Shown in pieces: positions 7,848 through 15,774 of a DNA stretch of 33,748 bases. The stretch is taken from contig JADKGL010000032.1 of NCBI GenBank assembly GCA_016722295.1, forward strand, positions 1-33,748, written 5' to 3'. Within the stretch, counting starts at the first letter, position 1. Each line of letters starts with the position of its first letter. Made by a program: the position numbers and the translations under genes. The notes below the pieces were generated by a model. That model was not told the origin of the DNA. It did not search any database and saw only the letters and a list, made by a program, of their open reading frames with translations. The stretch comes from Saprospiraceae bacterium. Lineage in GTDB: Bacteria; Bacteroidota; Bacteroidia; Chitinophagales; Saprospiraceae.

Positions 7848-9659
7848 TTAAATTGATTTTTTTTTCAAATCGTATGAAAATATTTTCGATTTTGAACTTG
7901 AAGTGCTTGTAGTAGAAAAATAAATTTTTCCTTCTTGGACATAATCATTCTCGTATAATGTCACAATTGGACCACATTCTTCAGGATTCATTTTAGTTTC
8001 CCAGGTTTCTCCTCCATTTTTTGTGATCAACAGATTCACTCCTCCAGCGAATAGTACATTTTTATCCCATTTGGATAGAATGAATTTAGAAATAAAGCAC
8101 GTATTCAAATCTCGATTCAATATTTTTCTCCAAGTCGTGCCTGTGTCTTGGCTTTTGTAAATTTCCAAATTCTGAGAGGCGCAATAAAGCATCGATTGAT
8201 CTCCTTCTACTATGGCATTGGCTGTACCATCTCCATAGTGAATATTTCGCCATGACGTAGTATGCGGTTCGAAAATAGCTGTACGATTATCTTGCATTCC
8301 ACCTACATAATAGTTTGCTACTGACTGCGAAACTGAACCATAATAAAATTGAGCTGTCAACAATCCATCATTAATTGGAAAAATGGTTTTACAAAAATTG
8401 TTGGACCTAAACACACCACCGTCGGTTACAAAATACAATTTTCTCGGATCTTTTGGATTTGAAATAATGCCGTGAAAATCTACATGATATTTTAGTTGAT
8501 CATACAATAAATTATAAAAACCATTTGCATATCCTGTCTTATCCAAAAACAAATCAACACCACCTGCTACCATCAGTGTCGAATCATCTTCTTTAATTTG
8601 AAATCCACTAGCATACCATCCTTGATAGGTTGCTATATCTTTTGTTGAAGTGACCGTATGTGTTTCAAATTGAGTTTTGCTTCGCAAAATATGTGTCGTT
8701 TCAAAAGTATCCGATAAGATGGCATACATTAGGTTTTTGTTTTTTGCATATGCTGCCAACATTATTTTTCCATTGTTATGAGGGTACTGGTCCAGCATAG
8801 GTTTCCAATTTTTGCCACCATCAATTGATTTGTAAATATTATAATCTGGTGACAAATGTCCACCTATTCCAGCATATACTACCAGGCTATCATCCTTATG
8901 AATTAAAAGATCAGAAATATAATGATTCTGAATTGCAAAATTCCATTGCTTGCCTCCATCCTCTGATTTATAAAGTCCATTAGAACAAGCCACATAAATT
9001 TGATTAGAATCAAAAGGATGAAAAACGATTTTATTTATACCGTTATGATTCATTGGTAGAGAAGACACCACATTCCAATGCAAGCCTCCATCTATTGATT
9101 TCAACAATCCAATACCATAACTACCACGCAATGTACGTTTGTATACACCTCCATCGGTGCCTGTAAAGGAATAAACTTCTCCTGTTCCTATGTAAATAGT
9201 TTTTGTATTAAATGGAGATATTGCAATTGCCGAAATTGAGTTTACTGGATAACCTAATGGTACAAATTTCCATGTATCTTTTCCTCTTCCAGCTGAGTCA
9301 GATCGCCACAATCCTCCCGATGCAGATCCAACCCAAAGTTCATTGGTATCCTTTGGATTCAGCGCAATAGAAATCATTCTGCCAGAAATTCCTGAAGGCC
9401 CTAAAAACTCAATTTGATTTCGTTGTTGAATGCTTTTATTTGTCAATGCAATATGCTTAGCATACTCGCGCAAAAAATGCGACGATGTTGGTAGAAAAGA
9501 TTCAGATTCTTGCATTTGATTTTGAAATAAAAAAGCATGAAAAGATTCACTTCTTTTCTTGCGATCTGATTCTTGGCACCCCGTTATAAAAAGGGAATAA
9601 AGAAACGTTAAAACAATATACTTCACTAATGTGTAACTAGAGATTCTGATTCTATCCAC
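7848..9659 (-). CDS. Asp-box (BNR/sortilin-like) repeat exoprotein, N-terminal part
   Basis: The N-terminus MDRIRISSYTLVKYIVLTFLYSLFITGCQ looks like a lipoprotein signal with lipobox ITGC. The body is a beta-propeller of the sialidase/VPS10 type, with Asp-box motifs SIDGGLHWN, SEDGGKQWN, SIDGGKNWK, SQDTGTTWR and TKNGGETWE, plus strands such as NELWVGSASGGLWRS and TIYIGTGEVY. Such proteins bind or process extracellular polymers; no glycosidase catalytic set is evident. The start is GTG at 9659, overlapping the SUI1 gene stop by 8 nt, because no ATG lies near the signal. The frame ends at 7848 with KKKSI, right at a 9-base A run. The rest of the gene continues in another frame (7208-7850), so this is one gene broken by a one-base slip. 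It is probably exported to the surface. Confidence 0.85.
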   Translation of the reverse strand: MDRIRISSYTLVKYIVLTFLYSLFITGCQESDRKKRSESFHAFLFQNQMQESESFLPTSSHFLREYAKHIALTNKSIQQRNQIEFLGPSGISGRMISIALNPKDTNELWVGSASGGLWRSDSAGRGKDTWKFVPLGYPVNSISAIAISPFNTKTIYIGTGEVYSFTGTDGGVYKRTLRGSYGIGLLKSIDGGLHWNVVSSLPMNHNGINKIVFHPFDSNQIYVACSNGLYKSEDGGKQWNFAIQNHYISDLLIHKDDSLVVYAGIGGHLSPDYNIYKSIDGGKNWKPMLDQYPHNNGKIMLAAYAKNKNLMYAILSDTFETTHILRSKTQFETHTVTSTKDIATYQGWYASGFQIKEDDSTLMVAGGVDLFLDKTGYANGFYNLLYDQLKYHVDFHGIISNPKDPRKLYFVTDGGVFRSNNFCKTIFPINDGLLTAQFYYGSVSQSVANYYVGGMQDNRTAIFEPHTTSWRNIHYGDGTANAIVEGDQSMLYCASQNLEIYKSQDTGTTWRKILNRDLNTCFISKFILSKWDKNVLFAGGVNLLITKNGGETWETKMNPEECGPIVTLYENDYVQEGKIYFSTTSTSSSKSKIFSYDLKKKSI

Positions 9660-10011
9660 CTGATCGTTTTGTATCTTTATATCCTAATGAAATAAGTTCT
9701 GCAATAATCTTCTGTACGTGGTCTCCTTGTATCATGATCTCTCCTTCCTTGACTGATCCACCTACGCCGCATTTTTGCTTAAATTTCTTACACATTTCTT
9801 CTAACACTTTGTCTGACTCTTCGAGTCCATCTATCCTTGTTACTGCTTTACCTGCGCGAAGCCTTGTATCCAATCGCACTCGAATTTTTTGTTTATTCTT
9901 TGGGCTGATTTCTACCTCGTCATCCTCCTGATCAAAACTTTGATTAGGATTAGTTGAATAAGCCAAATTCAACTGACTCAGATCGTTCAATGGTTTATTT
10001 TTTTTATTCAT
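9652..10011 (-). CDS. SUI1/eIF1-like translation initiation factor (YciH family)
   Basis: A 119-residue protein. Residues 1-35 are a polar, probably disordered N-terminus. Residues 40-119 match the SUI1 fold: IRVRLDTRLRAGKAVTRIDGL, KKFKQKCGVGGSVKEGEIMIQGDH, then IAELISLGYKDTKRSGG. The (G)xGGSVK..G.I.IQGDH stretch is the family signature. In bacteria the YciH homologue is thought to affect stringency of initiation. Its ATG overlaps the hscA stop by 8 nt, and its stop overlaps the GTG of the Asp-box gene by 8 nt. This suggests translational coupling on one transcript. The family assignment is secure; the physiological role is inferred. Confidence 0.9.
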   Translation of the reverse strand: MNKKNKPLNDLSQLNLAYSTNPNQSFDQEDDEVEISPKNKQKIRVRLDTRLRAGKAVTRIDGLEESDKVLEEMCKKFKQKCGVGGSVKEGEIMIQGDHVQKIIAELISLGYKDTKRSGG

Positions 10012-11866
10012 TAGTATCTGCTATTCCTTTGCCTTGCAATGCATCTTGTATAGAATAATCCATGATGCGATGTGCAATTTGTTCCGTCAACTGATTACAA
10101 TGGTCCACTATTGACTGGATGCCATCTTTGTCATCAGACTCCTTTACTTTTTGCAAATCGACTATACAAGAGTTGATTGTACTTTTTTCCTCTTGAGTTA
10201 AAATGGTCTCATTCTGTTTTAAAAAGCGATTGTAATTTGTTATTAAATAATTTACCTCATTTTTTATTTCGATTAAGCCTCTAACTGACAAATCTGTCTG
10301 AGCATTTTTTATTGAGTCTATGAGCATCATTGCCATTTGTTCTTCGGACAATTTCTGCATTGATTTGATTTCAATTTCCTGCACTGTATTGGTTCGTATT
10401 TCCTTTGCTTTTACTTTTAATATTCCATCTGGATCTATCAAAAATTGAATTTCAATTTTCGGTAATCCAGCAGGCATAGGAGGAATATTCTTCAATGTGA
10501 ATTCGCCAAGCTTAAAGTTATGTTGCACTAATTCGCGCTCTCCTTGGTATATTGCAATCTTTAAATTTTTCTGCCCATCGATTGAAGTGGTATAAGAGCG
10601 CGCTTGAGAAATTGGAACTTTAGAATTTCGTGCGATAATAGTATCCATCAATCCACCGATGGTTTCTATTCCTAAGGAAAGCGGCGTAACGTCGATCAGT
10701 AAAAAATCTTTGTTATTCCCTGCCAAAATATCTGCTTGTATCGCAGCACCGAGTGCAACGACATGATCGGGATGCAAAGATGTATTCACAGATTTAGAAA
10801 AAAATTGACTCAATTGTTTACGAATAAATTCCAATCTTGTACTGCCACCGACTAATAGAATTTCATCTATGTCCTCTATTTTTAATTTACTATCCTTAAT
10901 GGCATTTTTACAACTGATCATAGTTCTTTCAAAAAAAGGCAAGACAACTGTTTCCAATTCGCTTGAATCCAAACTTACTATCACACCATTAAATTCATTT
11001 TGAAACAATGCATTTCCATTTGCACAAATCTTGGCTTCTTCTGCCAATTGTCTTAATCGATTTCTATCGATTTGAGATGTCTCTTTCGGCAAATTATATT
11101 TTTGCATCCAATGTGAAATAATTGCCTGATCAATATCATCGCCTCCTAACGCAGTATCACCGTGCGTCGACAATACATCGAATACACCATCTTCAAGTCG
11201 CAATATAGAAATATCAAAAGTGCCTCCACCCAGATCATAAACAGCAACGATTTTAGATTCCTGTTTATTTAATCCAATGCCATAAGCCAAACTTGCAGCT
11301 GTCGGTTCGTTTACAATTCTCAATACATCAAGACCTGCCAATTTACCAGCATCGCGTGTAGCTTGTCTTTGATGATCGTTGAAATATGATGGGACTGTTA
11401 TAACAGCTTTAATGATTTTCTTTTGGAGTACTTGTTCTGCTCTTTTTTTCAAATAGCTTAGGATCATGGCCGAGAGTTCTATAGGGTCATAATATTTCTC
11501 TCGAATCTTAATTTTTATAGCTCCACTGCTCTCTTCAGTTTTGAGTTGATAAGTCAACGAATTTATATTCGCAACTTCTTGAAATGATTTTCCTAGCAAT
11601 CGCTTTACAGAATAAATTGTACTATTCGGTTGAATAGACAACTGTTTTTTTGCAGCATCACCTACCAATATATTATTTTCTTCATCAATAAAAATAACCG
11701 AAGGAACCAAAAGTGTATTTTCAACTTGGTCGGGAATAATTCGTGCAATACCAGAATCCATATATGCGACTAAACTATTTGTAGTCCCGAGATCGATCCC
11801 GACTATGATTTCTTCTTCCGCTTGATCTATTGTTCCCTCCTTAAAATTTATTGCTACTTTCCCCAT
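10004..11866 (-). CDS. hscA: Hsp70-family Fe-S cluster assembly chaperone HscA
   Basis: A 620-residue Hsp70. The nucleotide-binding domain shows IIVGIDLGTTNSLVAY near residue 21, the PSYFNDHQRQATRDAGKLAG stretch, VYDLGGGTFDISIL and EILLVGGSTRLEFIR. The substrate-binding domain shows DVTPLSLGIETIGGLMD, then ISQARSYTTSIDGQ and a helical lid. The N-terminus MGKVAINFKEG before the first strand and the lack of a long acidic C-tail fit the HscA branch of Bacteroidota rather than DnaK. HscA works with HscB on the IscU scaffold; no isc gene is visible here. I choose the ATG at 11866; a TTG one codon upstream (11869) is possible. Only 42 nt separate it from the divergent transporter gene, so the promoters must overlap. 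DnaK paralogue is the alternative. Confidence 0.85.
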   Translation of the reverse strand: MGKVAINFKEGTIDQAEEEIIVGIDLGTTNSLVAYMDSGIARIIPDQVENTLLVPSVIFIDEENNILVGDAAKKQLSIQPNSTIYSVKRLLGKSFQEVANINSLTYQLKTEESSGAIKIKIREKYYDPIELSAMILSYLKKRAEQVLQKKIIKAVITVPSYFNDHQRQATRDAGKLAGLDVLRIVNEPTAASLAYGIGLNKQESKIVAVYDLGGGTFDISILRLEDGVFDVLSTHGDTALGGDDIDQAIISHWMQKYNLPKETSQIDRNRLRQLAEEAKICANGNALFQNEFNGVIVSLDSSELETVVLPFFERTMISCKNAIKDSKLKIEDIDEILLVGGSTRLEFIRKQLSQFFSKSVNTSLHPDHVVALGAAIQADILAGNNKDFLLIDVTPLSLGIETIGGLMDTIIARNSKVPISQARSYTTSIDGQKNLKIAIYQGERELVQHNFKLGEFTLKNIPPMPAGLPKIEIQFLIDPDGILKVKAKEIRTNTVQEIEIKSMQKLSEEQMAMMLIDSIKNAQTDLSVRGLIEIKNEVNYLITNYNRFLKQNETILTQEEKSTINSCIVDLQKVKESDDKDGIQSIVDHCNQLTEQIAHRIMDYSIQDALQGKGIADTNE

Positions 11867-11908
11867 CAATAAGTAAACTATAAGATCTACACTCTGTTCA
11901 TTTGAAGT

Positions 11909-12703
11909 ATGAATTTTCTACAAAGCGACAAAGCGATTAAACTCTTTATTGTATTAGCAGGCTTTTTTATTACGAATGCCGTCCTTGCTGAATTCATCGG
12001 TGTAAAGATATTCTCTTTGGAACAATCTTTGGGAATTCAAGCTGTATCTTTTTCATTTTTTGGATTTGGACCACTGTCATTTAACCTTACAGCGGGTGTT
12101 TTGCTTTGGCCAATAGTATTTACACTAACTGACATACTCAATGAATATTTTGGAATTAAAGGTGTCAGATTTCTATCCTATTTGGCTGTAACTTTGATTT
12201 GTTTTTCTTTTTTAGTTGTATTTGCCGCCATTAGATTAGTACCTGCAGATTTTTGGCCTATGAGCCATTTAGATCAAAGTATTCCTATTGATAAAATTGA
12301 AGTAAAAAATTTAAATACTGCTTTCGCCTTGGTATTTGGACAGGGCTTGTGGATTATCTTTGGTTCAATGGTCGCTTTCTTAATTGGACAGATACTCGAT
12401 GTGTTCATTTTCCATAAAGTAAAAGAAAAAACAGGCGACAAAAAATTATGGCTTCGTGCAGGAATTTCTACCTTAATTTCTCAGTTTGTCGATAGTTACA
12501 TTGTATTATTTATAGCATTTTATATCAGTGCAAAATGGTCATTGACACAAGTCCTTGCAATCGGTACAATGAATTATATTTACAAATTTATTGTAGCCAT
12601 TCTATTAATACCTGTAATCTATTTAGTGCATTTTTTAATTGATAACTATTTAGGAAAAGAGCTTTCTCAAGCAATGAGAACAAAGGCGATGTTAAGTGAA
12701 TAA
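11909..12703 (+). CDS. yhhQ: YhhQ-family queuosine precursor transporter
   Basis: A 264-residue integral membrane protein with about six hydrophobic segments, starting with LFIVLAGFFITNAVLAEFIGVKI and ending with AILLIPVIYLVHFLI. The family-defining stretch FGPLSFNLTAGVLLWPIVFTLTDILNEYFG spans roughly residues 52-80. Members of the VUT/YhhQ family import queuosine precursors (preQ0/preQ1) for tRNA wobble modification; the substrate here is by family inference. It diverges from hscA over 42 nt and is followed after 15 nt by the CtlX gene on the same strand, so the two are likely co-transcribed despite unrelated roles. Confidence 0.88.
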   Translation: MNFLQSDKAIKLFIVLAGFFITNAVLAEFIGVKIFSLEQSLGIQAVSFSFFGFGPLSFNLTAGVLLWPIVFTLTDILNEYFGIKGVRFLSYLAVTLICFSFLVVFAAIRLVPADFWPMSHLDQSIPIDKIEVKNLNTAFALVFGQGLWIIFGSMVAFLIGQILDVFIFHKVKEKTGDKKLWLRAGISTLISQFVDSYIVLFIAFYISAKWSLTQVLAIGTMNYIYKFIVAILLIPVIYLVHFLIDNYLGKELSQAMRTKAMLSE

Positions 12704-12718
12704 TTTAGAAAAGTAAAT

Positions 12719-13642
12719 ATGGAGAAAAAATATTTTGCAGATACTGTACTTATGGTGAGACCTAGTTATTTTAGATATAATATTGAGACTGCATCAAACA
12801 ATAAATTTCAAAAGAAATCCGAAGAGGAGATCGAGTCTATTCAAGAAAAAGCAGTACAAGAATTTAACTTTATGGTGTCAGCTTTAGAAGCAAACAATAT
12901 TAATGTTATTGTTGAAGAAAGTGATCCTATTCACCAATGTCCCGATGCCGTTTTTCCGAATAACTGGATAAGCCTTCACGAAGATGGGACTTTGATCACC
13001 TATCCAATGTTTGCACCAGCGAGAAGAAAAGAAAGAAATGCAGAGATCATTACAAGATTGCAGGAAAGATTTCATTATACTAAACACATAGCTTTAGAAA
13101 ACTTTGAGTCAAAAAATATTTTCCTCGAAGGAACCGGAAGTATGGTTTTTGATAGAGAAAATAAATTGGTGTTTGCATGTAGAAGTCCAAGGACTGATGA
13201 GTCCATTTTACAAGAATTTTGCAAAGCAACCTCATTCAGACCTATCGTGTTCGATTCTTTCGATAGCAATGGAGATGCAATCTATCATACGAATGTTATG
13301 ATGGCTATGGGTCATGATTTTGCAGTAATTTGTTTGTCTTCAATACGAGATGACGAACAACGTTACGATGTGATTTCGAATCTAGAAAATGCAGGAAAAG
13401 AAATTCTAGATATTACATTTGAACAGATGAATCAATTTGCTGGTAATATGCTTGAATTAAAAAACACAAATGACGAGTATGTTTTTGTAATGTCAAACGC
13501 AGCATATCAAAGTTTAACTAAAAATCAATTAGACTTCTTACGTTCAAGAACTAAAATACTTCCTGTCTCAATTCCAACAATCGAGACCATTGGAGGAGGT
13601 AGTGCTCGATGTATGATGGCGGAGGTTATGAAGCCAGAGTAA
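12719..13642 (+). CDS. ctlX: CtlX-type citrulline/arginine hydrolase (amidinotransferase fold)
   Basis: A 307-residue cytosolic enzyme of the guanidine-modifying (amidinotransferase/arginine deiminase) superfamily. Visible landmarks: VLMVRPSYFRYN near residue 11, PDAVFPNNWISLHEDG at 75-90, FLEGTGSMVFDR at 135-146, the catalytic His190 in GDAIYHTNVMM, and the catalytic Cys298 in GGGSARCMMAE close to the C-terminus. This set matches the citrulline-utilisation hydrolase CtlX family; a dimethylarginine or arginine hydrolase remains possible. The length is normal and all key residues are present. It lies 15 nt after the transporter gene. A degenerate arginase-fold gene lies convergently downstream at 14185, with REP DNA between them. 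Confidence 0.88.
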   Translation: MEKKYFADTVLMVRPSYFRYNIETASNNKFQKKSEEEIESIQEKAVQEFNFMVSALEANNINVIVEESDPIHQCPDAVFPNNWISLHEDGTLITYPMFAPARRKERNAEIITRLQERFHYTKHIALENFESKNIFLEGTGSMVFDRENKLVFACRSPRTDESILQEFCKATSFRPIVFDSFDSNGDAIYHTNVMMAMGHDFAVICLSSIRDDEQRYDVISNLENAGKEILDITFEQMNQFAGNMLELKNTNDEYVFVMSNAAYQSLTKNQLDFLRSRTKILPVSIPTIETIGGGSARCMMAEVMKPE

Positions 13643-13729
13643 AATAGTTCATAGCTTTACTAAGGCAATATTTGTAAAGTGTTATGTAGATGAAATTTAT
13701 TCCGACTGGTATTACTATAAGCTTTTTCC

Positions 13730-13943
13730 TTGCTCCTTAAGAGCAAACTGTTTGTAGACTATATCATGTAGAAATCCAAAGTTCCATGGGAATGGTCTGC
13801 ATCATTTCAAATAATTGATTTCATTCTTAAAAATATGAAATAAGTCGTTGCAAAGGTTTGATTTCTTCTAGGTTGCTCCTATGGAGCTAAACTATATAAA
13901 TGTTGGATATTTCTACAAACAGTTTGCCTCGCTGGGGCGTTTG
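13730..13943. repeat. REPIN-like pair of inverted REP hairpins
   Basis: The left unit has hairpin TTGCTCCTTAAGAGCAA (13730-13746) followed by CAAACTGTTTGTAGA. The right unit is inverted: TCTACAAACAGTTTG (13912-13926) followed by hairpin TGCCTCGCTGGGGCG (13926-13940). Between them are a third hairpin, TTGCTCCTATGGAGCTAA (13873-13890), and the palindrome TTCCATGGGAA. Two REPs in inverted orientation make a REPIN. It fills most of the gap after the CtlX gene and ends inside the truncated transposase ORF. 13643-13729 and 14098-14184 hold nothing I recognise. Confidence 0.72.
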
Positions 13944-14097
13944 ATTTTCGTGCTCTTGTTTCTAAGTACTCTTCTTTAAATGTTTGTTTTTTATGATGTT
14001 CCTCTTGATTTAAAATATACTTAATCACATGATCGATTTGACTTTTTGAATAAGAAAATGCACCAAAGCCTTCTTGCCAATTAAAATTCCTACTCAA
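13879..14097 (-). pseudogene. C-terminal remnant of a RAYT (IS200-like Y1) transposase
   Basis: A 72-residue ORF. Residues 1-47 (MSRNFNWQEGFGAFSYSKSQ, then IDHVIKYILNQEEHHKKQTF and KEEYLE) match the C-terminal part of Bacteroidota REP-associated tyrosine transposases, including the conserved WQ.GYGAFSYSKS and Y.LNQ.EHH stretch that contains the tyrosine/helix region. The N-terminal HUH (HxH) domain is absent, and so is the normal tail after EEYL. Residues 48-72 (TRARKSNAPARQTVCRNIQHLY) are simply the adjoining REP hairpin read in frame. So this is a transposase remnant broken on both sides, one side exactly at the REPIN. It is not expected to be active. Confidence 0.72.
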
Positions 14098-14184
14098 ATA
14101 AAATTACAATGATTTAAATACAATTTAATTATTGACCTTTTACCTGAATTTATTTTTCAATAATCTAATTAAAAAATCAATTCT

Positions 14185-15213
14185 CTACTTTATCAAATGC
14201 AAAATTCGCGCTGGGATCTTATCCTTTGCTGAATCTAAATAATCCTCATAACTACAAGGAATTTTACAATATGCTTTCTCATCAATATCAATGACATTTG
14301 AGACCCACCATTTTCCTGAAACTTCGGATTTGAAAAACTTTAGATCTAATTGTTTTTCTTTAAAATGTACTATGTATTGGGTGATATTATCATTCTCATT
14401 TAGTGCATCCATTTTCTTTTTTGCATGACCTTCTATAAAATACCAAATCATTTGATGCACCAATAACGAAGTTAGATTTTGTGCATCCACATTTTTCTTC
14501 CAAGGAGACACGAGGAAAATTTCTGTCTTATCTCCATTGCCTGCCATCTTTGCGATTGAGCTTGCTTCTTCTGAGAAAAAACCAGAAGGTAATGCTTTAG
14601 TATTACCAGGTGAATCCGAAGCTCTTACCGCATTGGTATCGAAAAATATGATTTCGGAATTTCGCAGAAATGGCTCTATGCTAAATTGGCTTTTGCGAAA
14701 TTCGCTTAATAATAAAATTGATTTTTGTAATTCTGGATCTGATGTGGAATGAACTAATCCTAGCTGTCTTTGAATTCCTAATGTATAGATCTCATTTGTA
14801 TAAATTGATAAAAAAGGATCTATCTGTGTCAATGCTTCGATACTTGGACAAACGAGTGAAAGTCGATGTGGTGTATGCACTTCTTCATAATGCATAGTGA
14901 TTAAATTAAGAAGTTCTATTTCTATTCCAAGGATGATGGGCAATATATGATTCTCTTTACAAAATTTTAAAATTAAGGGTAACTTATCAAAATAATCCTT
15001 CTTCAATTGACCCATAAATGCGATCTCCACATCTTGATAAAATTCATAATCCATCGTATTCATCACCGCATAAAATTCTTCAGGAACTTCATCCTCTAAA
15101 TTAAATATCATAATATCGTGATGACTTAACTTCTTTAGATCGCCATCAAAAAAGATGTTGGATTCGTGAATGGACTTAAAATTGCCCTGCGGTCTTTCAA
15201 AATACTGTATCAT
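14185..15213 (-). CDS. Degenerate arginase/formimidoylglutamase-fold protein
   Basis: A 342-residue protein resembling the divergent arginase-superfamily proteins of Bacteroidota that are often named formimidoylglutamase. Supporting pieces: LPLILKFCKENHILPIILG (strand before the usual GG(D/N)H/Q metal-site loop), EIIFFDTNAVRASDSPG (equivalent of the SxDxDxxDPxxxPG motif), PSGFFSEEASSIAKMAGNGDK and LLVHQMIWYFIEG near the C-terminus. The metal ligands look lost: the GGNH/GGDH position reads GIEIE, no DAHxD is seen, and the last motif keeps only one Asp of three. It may be a pseudoenzyme or have another role. I prefer the ATG at 15213; a TTG at 15231 would add six residues. It is monocistronic, convergent with CtlX. 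Confidence 0.65.
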   Translation of the reverse strand: MIQYFERPQGNFKSIHESNIFFDGDLKKLSHHDIMIFNLEDEVPEEFYAVMNTMDYEFYQDVEIAFMGQLKKDYFDKLPLILKFCKENHILPIILGIEIELLNLITMHYEEVHTPHRLSLVCPSIEALTQIDPFLSIYTNEIYTLGIQRQLGLVHSTSDPELQKSILLLSEFRKSQFSIEPFLRNSEIIFFDTNAVRASDSPGNTKALPSGFFSEEASSIAKMAGNGDKTEIFLVSPWKKNVDAQNLTSLLVHQMIWYFIEGHAKKKMDALNENDNITQYIVHFKEKQLDLKFFKSEVSGKWWVSNVIDIDEKAYCKIPCSYEDYLDSAKDKIPARILHLIK

Positions 15214-15271
15214 GCCTTGAATTTGATGCAAATATACATATTATAATAATATGTAATATGTTTTTAGCGAT

Positions 15272-15302
15272 AAAAAAAAGACCACAACAGAAGTTATGGC
15301 CC
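15272..15302 (-). terminator. Rho-independent terminator of the glycine-rich protein gene
   Basis: On the minus strand, GGGCCATAAC, loop TTCT and GTTGTGGTCT form a 10-bp stem (with G-U pairs), followed by eight T. It lies 27 nt past the stop of the 15329-15601 gene. Confidence 0.75.
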
Positions 15303-15328
15303 TTTTATCTAAATTTTTACGATTCGAA

Positions 15329-15601
15329 TTAAGCCTTTTTGAAAAGACCTCCTAGTAATGAACCTGCACCACCACCTAATAAAGCAGTAGCAGCAGTCAT
15401 AAGATCAAATCCACCACCTGTTGCGGCACCTCCACCAAGCAAACCTGCTGCAGAACCCAACAGAGGTAAAAGATTTCCTCCTGCACCACCAGCTACTAGA
15501 TTGCCTAACATACCAAGACCATTTTTCTTAATCATGTTACCCAACCAGCCGCCACCTGCTCCAAATAATGTGTTGATCAAAATTGGCAAAATACTTTCCA
15601 T
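15329..15601 (-). CDS. Small glycine-rich hydrophobic protein, unknown function
   Basis: A 90-residue protein starting MESILPILINTLFGAGGGWL. It is almost entirely Gly, Ala and Leu blocks, including LGMLGNLVAGGAGGNLLPLL and TALLGGGAGSLLGGLFKK, with few charges and a KK end. I recall short glycine-rich proteins of this design as a recurrent uncharacterised family in bacteria. The composition would suit membrane association or glycine-zipper packing. It is monocistronic with a clear terminator at 15272-15302, which supports it as a real gene over the same-length ORF on the opposite strand (15339-15611). The 170 nt upstream, shared with the divergent diaphorase gene, are very AT-rich. Confidence 0.75.
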   Translation of the reverse strand: MESILPILINTLFGAGGGWLGNMIKKNGLGMLGNLVAGGAGGNLLPLLGSAAGLLGGGAATGGGFDLMTAATALLGGGAGSLLGGLFKKA

Positions 15602-15774
15602 AAATAGTTAATTTTTTGGTTTAAAAAATTTGTTTGATTAAGCAAGGTATGAAAATCAATCGAATATTAATAATTATTTTTTATATATATTTTTTTTTAA
15701 TATGAAATATTCCTCTTTTTTGCTTCCGAATTAGCAATTTTGTTTACCTTCACCTTAGACAATCTTACTATTAT

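Noticed and set aside
13104..13301. Several 60-75 codon ORFs inside the CtlX, NuoEF and htpG genes
   Set aside because: They are shadows in other frames of well-supported genes, without start context or homology.
15339..15611. Plus-strand 90-codon Pro/Ala-rich ORF
   Set aside because: It is the reverse of the glycine-rich gene; GC-biased Gly codons produce Pro-rich antisense text. The terminator supports the minus strand.
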